Under the pieces are notes generated by a model. It did no database searches. It worked only from the letters and a program-made list of their open reading frames with translations, and was not told the origin of the DNA. The translations under genes were made by a program, and so were the position numbers. DNA of 64,000 nucleotides from Cerasicoccus frondis (GTDB lineage Bacteria; Verrucomicrobiota; Verrucomicrobiia; Opitutales; Cerasicoccaceae), in assembly GCA_031296915.1 (NCBI GenBank), contig JAVDPC010000011.1, forward strand, positions 124,001 to 188,000, given 5' to 3'. Shown here in pieces: positions 53,825-60,286 of the stretch (within the stretch, counting starts at the first letter, position 1; every line of letters starts with the position of its first letter).

Positions 53825-54757
53825 ATGCACATACGCCCTGTGTCACACACAATTAACATAATCGCCGGCCCGACCGCTGTCGGAAAAACCGCCCTCGCAC
53901 TCGATTGGGCGGAGGCCAACGGCGCGGAAATCGTCAACGCCGACGCCCTGCTCTTCTATCGTGGCATGGACATCGGCACGGCGAAACCCTCGGCCGCCGA
54001 AATGGCCCGCATCCCGCATCACCTGATCGACATCCAGCCCGCGCGCGCCGCCTACTCGATCAAGGAATACGTGGACGCCGCGCTGGCCGTTGTGGCCGAC
54101 ATATTCGCGCGCGGGAAGAAAGTGCTCGTGGTCGGCGGCAGTGGCTTTTACCTGCGGAGCTACTTCGCGCCCGTCGTCGATGGCATTGAGCCGGACCCCG
54201 CGATCCGCGCCGAGGTCCAGCAGCTCGAAGCCGAAAACGGCCTCGAAGGCATGCTCGCCAAGCTCGACTCGCTCAACCCCGAAGGCACGGGCGCGCTCGA
54301 CCGCGACAACCCGCGCCGCGTGGCCCGCGCTCTGGAGCGCTGCCTGATCTCCGGCAAAACCCTGGCCGCGCTCGAAGCCGACTTCGTCAACTTGCCCGGC
54401 CCGTTCAACCAATACCCCAAGCGCAGCGTGCTCCTGCTCCGCGACAACGCCGAGCTCCACCCGCGCGTCGAACAACGCACCCGCGCGATGCTTGCAGCCG
54501 GCCTCGTGGACGAGGTGCAACGCCTACGCGCCGAAGGCTTGGAGGAAAATCCGCCCGCGGCAAACTCCATCGGTTACCGCGAAACCCTCGCCTGGCTCGA
54601 CGCTGGCGTGGGGAACCTCGACGCCCTCGCCGAAGACATCAACCTCTCGACCCGCCGCCTCATTGCGAAGCAGCGCAAGTGGTTCCGCACCCAGTTTTCT
54701 CCCGACCTGATCATCGAAGGCAATGCAAGCCTGACGCAACTCAGCCTCTTTGCTTAA
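53825..54757 (+). CDS. miaA: tRNA dimethylallyltransferase
   Basis: 310 residues from the ATG at 53825; a TTG at 53798 is less likely. P-loop IIAGPTAVGKTALALDWA (near 13-22), NADALLFYRGMDIGTAKPS, HHLIDIQP, VVGGSGFYLRSYF and the RDNPRRVARALER core are all intact. It puts a dimethylallyl group on A37 of tRNAs that read UNN codons. The spacing before the DEAD-box gene is about 230 bp. Confidence 0.95.
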   Translation: MHIRPVSHTINIIAGPTAVGKTALALDWAEANGAEIVNADALLFYRGMDIGTAKPSAAEMARIPHHLIDIQPARAAYSIKEYVDAALAVVADIFARGKKVLVVGGSGFYLRSYFAPVVDGIEPDPAIRAEVQQLEAENGLEGMLAKLDSLNPEGTGALDRDNPRRVARALERCLISGKTLAALEADFVNLPGPFNQYPKRSVLLLRDNAELHPRVEQRTRAMLAAGLVDEVQRLRAEGLEENPPAANSIGYRETLAWLDAGVGNLDALAEDINLSTRRLIAKQRKWFRTQFSPDLIIEGNASLTQLSLFA

Positions 54758-54988
54758 AGCGACCCACGTAAAATAAGCAAAATTATTCACTTGCCAAGCG
54801 GATGTTAATGGCCATTGTCCGTCGCAAGCTACTCGGGATAGTCCCGAAAACCGCCGCATCTAGCGGGGTTACGCTCCTGAACCGGTCTCCATCGATGAGT
54901 GATTGTTTCAGATTCACAATCCACTTCATCGAAAGCGCCCGCCAATTTAATTCCGGCCTCACCGCCGCGCGGGCAAGACAGACCATCT
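54758..54988 (+). promoter_or_regulatory. Structured 5' leader of the DEAD-box helicase gene
   Basis: 230 bp with three hairpins. TCGGGA-TAG-TCCCGA (about 54832-54847), then CCGC/GCGG, then a long one: TCGATGAGTGATTGT (54892-54906) pairs with ACAATCCACTTCATCGA (54916-54932) over 15 pairs with two single-base bulges, 57 nt before the ATG. Long leaders are known for cold-shock helicase mRNAs. A direct role here is inference. Confidence 0.45.
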
Positions 54989-56353
54989 ATGAGCGAGACT
55001 CAATCCTTCGAGGCGCTGCCCCTGGCGGCGCCCCTGCAACGCGCTTTGCGCGAAAAGAACTATACCACGCCGTCACCGATTCAAGCACAGGCTATCCCGC
55101 CGCTGCTCGAAGGCCGCGACCTGCTGGGCTCGGCCCAGACCGGCACTGGTAAAACCGCCGCGTTCGCGCTGCCGATTCTGCATCAGATCCACGAGCGCCC
55201 CAAGCGCCTGATCAAGAAGCAATTTCGCGCGCTGATCCTGTGCCCAACCCGCGAGCTCGCCGTTCAGGTGGGCAAGAGCTTCGACACCTACGGCCAGCAC
55301 CTGCGCATCTCCACGGCGCTCGTTTACGGCGGCGTCGGCGCGACTCCACAGATCAAGGCCCTGCGCCGCGGCGTGGACATCCTGGTCGCTACGCCTGGCC
55401 GCCTGCTCGACCTGTATGAGCAAGGCCATTTCGACTTCGATGGCGTGGAATTCTTTGTCCTCGACGAAGCCGACCGCATGCTCGACATGGGCTTCATCCA
55501 CGACATCAAGAAGATCATTTACAAGCTGCCAGTCGAACGCCAGTCGCTCTTCTTCTCGGCTACGTTCTCCAAGACCGTCACCGACCTGGCCAGCGAAATT
55601 CTGGACAACCCGGCCGAAGTCCGCATTGCTCCTGAAAAGCAAACTGCTGACGCTGTTGACCACCGTATTTGCTTCGTCGACAAGGACGATAAAATGCCCC
55701 TCCTGCAAAACCTGCTCGATGAGCAGAAGCAGAAAGAAGGCGACCACCTGACCCTCGTCTTCAGCCGCACCAAGCACGGCGCGGACAAGCTCGCCAAGGC
55801 GCTCGGCCGCGCTGGCCACCGCGCGGAAGCGATTCACGGCAACAAGTCTCAGGGCGCACGCCAACGCGCATTGGAAAACTTCCGTCGCGGCAAAGTGGGC
55901 ATCCTCGTCGCAACCGATGTCGCCGCACGCGGCATCGACGTGAAGAACATCACCATGGTCGTCAACTATGACCTGCCGGACGAGCCCGAAGCCTACGTGC
56001 ACCGCATCGGTCGCACCGCCCGTGGCGGCGCCGAGGGCGTTGCGTTGTCGTTCTGCACCAGTGACTGCCTCAATGAACTCCGCGCCGTCGAGCGCCTGAT
56101 CAAGCAGCAGATCACCACGCACGACGATCACGAATTCCACCAGCCCAAGGTCGAGTCTCGGCGCCAAACCGCCGGCAAGCCCGGCCAAGGCAAGCGCTTC
56201 CAGCGCAAGGGCAAAGGCGGCGGCGGATTCCGCGGCAAGTCCGGTGGCGGAGGCTTCCGCGGTAAGTCTGGCGGCGGCAAATTCGTTAAAGGCGGCCCAC
56301 GCGCCAAGCGCAATTTCCACGCCAAGCGTGGCCCAGCCAGTTCGGCAAGCTAA
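54989..56353 (+). CDS. rhlE: DEAD-box RNA helicase, RhlE-like
   Basis: 454 residues from the ATG 54989, where MSETQSFEALPLAAPLQRAL gives the usual Q-motif region; the longer frame back to 54899 lies within the leader. Motifs: AQTGTGKT (I), PTRELAVQ (Ia), VLDEADRMLDMGF (II), FFSATF (III), IHGNKSQ-type IV, ATDVAARGID and VHRIGRTARGG (VI). A Gly/Lys/Arg-rich tail carries repeats of GGFRGKSGG that bind RNA. RNA unwinding in ribosome assembly or RNA decay is expected. A strong terminator follows. Confidence 0.92.
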   Translation: MSETQSFEALPLAAPLQRALREKNYTTPSPIQAQAIPPLLEGRDLLGSAQTGTGKTAAFALPILHQIHERPKRLIKKQFRALILCPTRELAVQVGKSFDTYGQHLRISTALVYGGVGATPQIKALRRGVDILVATPGRLLDLYEQGHFDFDGVEFFVLDEADRMLDMGFIHDIKKIIYKLPVERQSLFFSATFSKTVTDLASEILDNPAEVRIAPEKQTADAVDHRICFVDKDDKMPLLQNLLDEQKQKEGDHLTLVFSRTKHGADKLAKALGRAGHRAEAIHGNKSQGARQRALENFRRGKVGILVATDVAARGIDVKNITMVVNYDLPDEPEAYVHRIGRTARGGAEGVALSFCTSDCLNELRAVERLIKQQITTHDDHEFHQPKVESRRQTAGKPGQGKRFQRKGKGGGGFRGKSGGGGFRGKSGGGKFVKGGPRAKRNFHAKRGPASSAS

Positions 56354-56369
56354 AGCAAGATTTTCAACG

Positions 56370-56399
56370 ACACCGCTCAGCAATGGGCGGTGTTTTTTT
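56370..56399 (+). terminator. Intrinsic terminator of the helicase gene
   Basis: ACACCGC (56370-56376) pairs with GCGGTGT (56387-56393) over a 10-nt loop and is followed by seven T. It lies 17 bp after the stop. Confidence 0.9.
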
Positions 56400-56446
56400 G
56401 TGTCTGCGTGGAAGGGGGCGACCACGCCTTCCAGTTCGAAGGGCGC

Positions 56447-56466
56447 GCGCGTTATCCCTAACGCGC
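56447..56466. repeat. Hairpin with TCCC tetraloop
   Basis: GCGCGTTA-TCCC-TAACGCGC: an 8-bp perfect stem with a 4-nt loop. Its core CGTTATCCCTAACG is the exact reverse complement of the core of the hairpin at 56503-56522. Confidence 0.85.
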
Positions 56467-56502
56467 AGTTTCATCCAGGCACTTTTCGCTGAGGCAAGGC
56501 TT

Positions 56503-56522
56503 GCCCGTTAGGGATAACGGGC
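56503..56522. repeat. Hairpin with GGGA tetraloop
   Basis: GCCCGTTA-GGGA-TAACGGGC: an 8-bp perfect stem with a 4-nt loop complementary to the TCCC loop of the partner hairpin 36 nt upstream. It ends 25 nt before the phytoene synthase start. Confidence 0.85.
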
Positions 56523-56547
56523 GCTAGCTTGTTGCTTTCTTCTACGC

Positions 56548-57474
56548 ATGCCGAAACCACTGGGCAACGCCATCACCTGCAAACTGCCGACCGACTGGGA
56601 AACCCCGCAGCCGGAAGCTGCCTGGAGCCGCAAGCCGGAGTTAGCAGCGTCGCTCACCGCCTGCAAGGAGGCCACCCGCGAGCACGCGACCAGCTTCTTT
56701 TTTGCTTCCTTCCCCTTGCCCGCAGAAAAGAAATGCGCGGCTTATGCGATCTATGCATTTTGCCGCTGGGTTGACGACGTGATCGACGAAACGCCGCCCG
56801 ATCAACAGCCCGACCTCGCCACGCTCCAAGCGGAGCTCGACGCCATGCTCGCCGGGCAAAGCGCCCTGCCCTTTGCGCCTGCCTTCGCCGAAGTGACGCG
56901 CCAGTACGCCGTGCCGACCAGCTTTTACGTGGACCTGATGGAAGGCTGCTGCTGGGACCGCAAACCCGTCGAGTTTGTCGACTGGCCAGAGCTGGAACTT
57001 TATTGCTACCACGTGGCCTCGGTCGTGGGGCTGATCATGAGCCGCATCTTCGGTCTCCAGGAAATAGAAGGCGTGCCGCGCGCCATCGAAATGGGCATCG
57101 CGATGCAGCTCACGAACATCCTGCGCGACGTGGCGGAAGACTTTGCGCGCAACCGGGTTTACCTGCCGCGTGAGGAACTGGCAGAGTTCGGCCTCGACCG
57201 TGAATTCCTTGCCACACCCAATGCCACGGACCCGCGTTGGCAGAAGTTTGTGCGCTGGCAAATCGAGCGCGCGCGCGATTACTATCGCTCTGGCGAAACC
57301 GGCCTGCGCTACCTCGACGGCGATGGCTCACGCTTTTGCGTCAAGCTGATGAGCCGCGTTTACGGCGGCATCCTCGGCGCCATTGAACGGAAGCAAGGCG
57401 ACGTGTTTGCGGGGCGTTGTTACGTGCCCACGCACCGCAAGCTGGCAATCGCGCTGCAGTCTGTCGCGAGCTAA
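56548..57474 (+). CDS. crtB: Squalene/phytoene synthase family protein
   Basis: 308 residues. The first aspartate-rich motif is YAIYAFCRWVDDVIDE and the second is LTNILRDVAEDFARNRVYLPREEL, both intact; YCYHVASVVGLIM lies between them. It condenses two prenyl diphosphates head to head to make phytoene or squalene. Phytoene synthase is favoured by overall form, but the family also includes HpnC/HpnD of hopanoid synthesis. No carotenoid or hopanoid partner is next to it. The start codon lies 25 bp after the second of two loop-complementary hairpins. Confidence 0.88.
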   Translation: MPKPLGNAITCKLPTDWETPQPEAAWSRKPELAASLTACKEATREHATSFFFASFPLPAEKKCAAYAIYAFCRWVDDVIDETPPDQQPDLATLQAELDAMLAGQSALPFAPAFAEVTRQYAVPTSFYVDLMEGCCWDRKPVEFVDWPELELYCYHVASVVGLIMSRIFGLQEIEGVPRAIEMGIAMQLTNILRDVAEDFARNRVYLPREELAEFGLDREFLATPNATDPRWQKFVRWQIERARDYYRSGETGLRYLDGDGSRFCVKLMSRVYGGILGAIERKQGDVFAGRCYVPTHRKLAIALQSVAS

Positions 57475-57483
57475 GGTTGGCGC

Positions 57484-57509
57484 ATCGGGGCGTAAAGCCC
57501 CTCCCACAA
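57484..57509. repeat. REP-like palindrome, left
   Basis: GGGGC-GTAAA-GCCCC hairpin followed by TCCCACA. On the minus strand it reads TGTGGGAGGGGCTTTACGCC, the same layout (GTGGGAG-stem-loop-stem) as the right copy and as the REP family of other phyla. It lies in opposite orientation to the copy on the other side of the MITE. Confidence 0.65.
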
Positions 57510-57511
57510 TT

Positions 57512-57784
57512 TAGAGCACTTTTCATCTAGATTGACCGAGTCAGGTGGGGTATAGATTGGATGCAGCGCAAGGCGGCTTTGATTGAGCGGGCTGGAAGCC
57601 CGTGATTGAAATGCCAACGCCGCGAACTTCCAATCTGGCCCCAAGCCCTAAACCGAGTGCTTTTCCGCGCCAGCGTTGTTGGCTTTTCGCTCACAGGCTT
57701 CCAGCCTGCGACGCTCAAGCCGCCTTGCTGGACACGAAAAATCACTGCGGCCTGACTCGGCCAATCTAGATGAAAAGTGCTCTA
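57512..57784. mobile_element. 273-bp MITE-like element with 34-bp terminal inverted repeats
   Basis: Bases 57512-57545 and 57751-57784 are 34-nt inverted repeats with one mismatch; each begins TAGAGCACTTTTCATCTAGA and ends near CCGAGTCAGG. Subterminal parts are also inverted: AAGGCGGCTTTGATTGAGCG against AAGGCGGCTTGAGCG, and hairpins CGGGCT-GGA-AGCCCG (57588-57602) and CAGGCT-TCC-AGCCTG (57694-57708) face each other. No protein is encoded. Target-site copies are not clear. A second, broken copy is at 51173-51360. Confidence 0.8.
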
Positions 57785-57790
57785 GTGCGC

Positions 57791-57824
57791 AGTGGGAGCG
57801 GCTTTATGCCGCGAAAACGCGGCT
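57791..57824. repeat. REP-like palindrome, right
   Basis: AGTGGGAGCGGCTTTATGCCGCG: stem GCGGC-TTTAT-GCCGC with GTGGGAG in front, followed by a second small palindrome CGCG-AAAA-CGCG. It overlaps the last bases of ydbL. Confidence 0.65.
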
Positions 57825-58194
57825 ACTTTTTATACCAATTACCTTTGGTATCCTGGAGCCAGAGCCCTGGCTTCGCGCCTTTGGAAATCTGCGCAGCTCG
57901 CTGTTGGCCGACTTGCGCGGGCGAGACATTCGCGGACTGGGCAATCGCGGCATAGACGGTCTTGCGGTCGGCGTTTTCTGCGGCGATGAGCTTCGTTTGC
58001 TCGGGCGACAGGCTGCCGCGCGCTTCAACGTAGCCCTGATTGTTCTCACCGATCAGCCCTTGCGACCACAGTGACTCGACCTGAGGCAAGCGCTGCTTCA
58101 TCGCTTGCTTTACGGCGTTCAGGTCGGCCGCGCTCGCGGATGCGACGGCAAAGATCAGGGAAAGAAAAAGAGTGAATATGGCTCGGTGCTTCAT
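57823..58194 (-). CDS. ydbL: YdbL-family (DUF1318) periplasmic protein
   Basis: 123 residues with a signal peptide (about 1-22, ending ASASA). The mature part is short and helical. It shows the DUF1318 pattern: DLNAVKQAMKQRLPQVESLWSQGLIGENNQGYVEARG, then LIAAENADRKTVYAAIAQSANVSPAQVGQQRA. In E. coli YdbL is the third gene of the ydbH-ynbE-ydbL operon and modulates the YdbH/YnbE bridge. Here it follows ynbE by 18 bp, in the same order. Confidence 0.88.
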   Translation of the reverse strand: MKHRAIFTLFLSLIFAVASASAADLNAVKQAMKQRLPQVESLWSQGLIGENNQGYVEARGSLSPEQTKLIAAENADRKTVYAAIAQSANVSPAQVGQQRAAQISKGAKPGLWLQDTKGNWYKK

Positions 58195-58212
58195 GGCTAA
58201 AGATTGCTGGGA

Positions 58213-58434
58213 TTATTGATCACTGCTATGCGCGGGCGGTTCCTCGTTGATCAAGCTCGACTGCTGGTCTAGATCGCCAAAGAAGTCGTCCAACTCACGC
58301 TCCACCTTCAGGTTTACATCGACGGTGATGTGGATCGGGTCGATCTTGTGGTGCGTTTCCACTTTGTGCTCCGTCTGAATACAGCCGCTCAAGATCGCCG
58401 ACGCCGCAAGGGCCAAGAGGATAGGTCTCTGCAT
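58213..58434 (-). CDS. ynbE: YnbE-like small lipoprotein
   Basis: 73 residues from the ATG 58434 (four codons earlier also possible). Signal plus lipobox SAILSGC gives an acylated Cys. The mature part (IQTEHKVETHHKIDPIHITVDVNLKVERELDDFFGD) matches the YnbE pattern of a short beta-strand repeat before a charged tail. It would be the outer-membrane partner that seals the end of YdbH. It lies between ydbH and ydbL. Confidence 0.85.
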   Translation of the reverse strand: MQRPILLALAASAILSGCIQTEHKVETHHKIDPIHITVDVNLKVERELDDFFGDLDQQSSLINEEPPAHSSDQ

Positions 58435-58482
58435 GCTAGATAACATAACCCGTCGCAGAGTCCCGTCAATTCCAGCAATGCA

Positions 58483-60123
58483 TTACTGCATCTTTTGTTG
58501 CAGCTTCAAAATCAAATTCAGCGTCTCGATGACGTCGCCGGAAATGGGCACATCGAGCACCACTGGCACCTGGGTCCCCTTCACCGTGCCCTCGCCTTCG
58601 ATCTGGATAAAGACATCGGCGGGCTTTTTCGGCTGGGTTTCACTCACCACGAGGCTGAACTTCGTCATGTGCAAATCCCGCATGGCGAGTTCCGTCAACA
58701 CCGTAGCGCCATTGGGTTCCTGTAGAATCGTGAGCAAGTCCTTGCCCTGCACAAAGTCGACCGGATTCAGGCTGGCGTCCTGCGTGATCCAACCTTGCTT
58801 GTAAAATTGAAAACGCCCCGTCGTGCCCGGCGTCATATCCAGCCGCCCGTGCAACAAGCCTAGGATGTCCTTGCCAATGCGCACGCCGAGTTCCCCGGAC
58901 ACGCTGCCTATAATGCGCCCCTCGAAGTCTGGCGCCAAGGCCGCCAGTTGCTCCAGATCGACCCGATCAAACTGAATCCTCACCGTCAGCGAACGAGGCG
59001 CAAAGGGGCTTCCTTCCAAGCTGATAACGATGCTGCCATCCAACGCATTGGCTTGGAGATTCACGTCCAGCACTGCTTTCTCTTCCGGCGTGTAAGTGAA
59101 GGTCAAGCGGCCATCGCTGGCGGATAATTCTCCTTGGCTAAACTGATCAAAAGATAACGTCTGCGGTTTAAAGACCCCGAGCGGCGTCAATGAAACGGGA
59201 TTCAATTCGCCGCGCAGACCTTCGATTCGGCCAGCGCCGTTGGACCAAGTCAACGTAGCTGGAGTCAGCGCCAACCGCGCCTGGAGTTGATCCGGCAAAT
59301 GTCCAAACAACGACGCTTCCAGCGAATCCCCCGCCAACGAGCCCCCCGCGACTGACGCGGAATAATCCGCCGCGCGCAGGCTGGCTTTCACGTTCAGCAC
59401 TTCGTCCCGCGCCAGGGCAGCGTCGAAATCCAAGCCGCCGCTCAGCTCGATATCTTGCGCCAGCTCCGGCAGTGAAACGCCAAACTCGGGCGCCGCCGCC
59501 AGCCAATGCGTCACGCTGTCGAGCCCCCACGAGGCGCGCAGCACCGCGCGCTTACCGCCACGATGGCCAACCGCTGTCAGGCTAAGCGGGGCAACGCCGT
59601 CATCTATCTGAAGGCGAAGCCTTGTCCGCGAGTCGAAATTAATATCCGCAAAGGCGGTCAATTGCTGCCGCCAATTGCCCTTCAGTAATTCGATTTCCGC
59701 ATTTTCCACCACGACTTGGCGCAGCGGCTTTTCCGCAGGTATCGCGAAACCGCTCGACTCAGCTTCGGAGTCGGTGGGCTGATCCAGCCATTGGCCGAGG
59801 TCCACCAGCAGATGTGGATGGCGAATCCAAATAGAATTCAATTGCTGGCGCCGCAGTTGCTCCACGGTGTAGTCAACGTCGACATCCGTATCGGTAATGC
59901 GCAGGCCCGGCATGCTTAGTTCGTCAATGTGGACCCTAGTCTCCGCCAAGCCCAGTTCTTGAACCGCGATCTCCGATCTCTCCAGCGGCGCCTGAGCCAA
60001 CAGTGGCGGCAACGCGGCATTAACCGCCGACGTGACCCACCAACGCAACGTAAACAAAGCCACGGCAATCAGCAGCCCGATTACCAGCGCGGTCCACCAG
60101 ATGAATCGCCACAACCGTCGCAT
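58483..60123 (-). CDS. ydbH: YdbH-type AsmA-like lipid-transport bridge
   Basis: 546 residues, somewhat shorter than E. coli YdbH (about 880). One N-terminal membrane helix (about 8-28) is followed by a continuous run of short beta strands of the AsmA-like/repeating-beta-groove type. The C-terminal DUF748/YdbH-type segment has QGWITQDASLNPVDFVQGKDLLTILQEPNGATV. In E. coli this protein spans the periplasm and moves phospholipid to the outer membrane with YnbE. Its shorter length here predicts a shorter bridge, or that part of the sequence is more compact. First gene of the three-gene operon. Confidence 0.85.
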   Translation of the reverse strand: MRRLWRFIWWTALVIGLLIAVALFTLRWWVTSAVNAALPPLLAQAPLERSEIAVQELGLAETRVHIDELSMPGLRITDTDVDVDYTVEQLRRQQLNSIWIRHPHLLVDLGQWLDQPTDSEAESSGFAIPAEKPLRQVVVENAEIELLKGNWRQQLTAFADINFDSRTRLRLQIDDGVAPLSLTAVGHRGGKRAVLRASWGLDSVTHWLAAAPEFGVSLPELAQDIELSGGLDFDAALARDEVLNVKASLRAADYSASVAGGSLAGDSLEASLFGHLPDQLQARLALTPATLTWSNGAGRIEGLRGELNPVSLTPLGVFKPQTLSFDQFSQGELSASDGRLTFTYTPEEKAVLDVNLQANALDGSIVISLEGSPFAPRSLTVRIQFDRVDLEQLAALAPDFEGRIIGSVSGELGVRIGKDILGLLHGRLDMTPGTTGRFQFYKQGWITQDASLNPVDFVQGKDLLTILQEPNGATVLTELAMRDLHMTKFSLVVSETQPKKPADVFIQIEGEGTVKGTQVPVVLDVPISGDVIETLNLILKLQQKMQ

Positions 60124-60286
60124 TCAGGCCACGGTATTTACTTTGCCGCGCAAAGCAAGCCGGGCCTGAGCCTGGGCATACTCAAAATGCGTTACCAAAA
60201 TGAAAAATGCGCGTGGGTATCAGGTCGTTTTACTTTAAAGCTGTTCACTGCCCCCATCCCTGCGCTATGCTCCCAATCAACCACCT

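Larger units (their letters stand above)
57475..57822. other. Gene-free repeat block between crtB and ydbL
   Basis: 348 bp made up almost entirely of a left REP-like palindrome, the MITE-like element and a right REP-like palindrome, each listed separately. The short open frames here are artefacts of the repeats. Confidence 0.8.

Noticed and set aside
55073..56425. 450-codon antisense frame across the DEAD-box gene
   Set aside because: The sense strand has every helicase motif; the antisense product is Ala/Val-rich with none.
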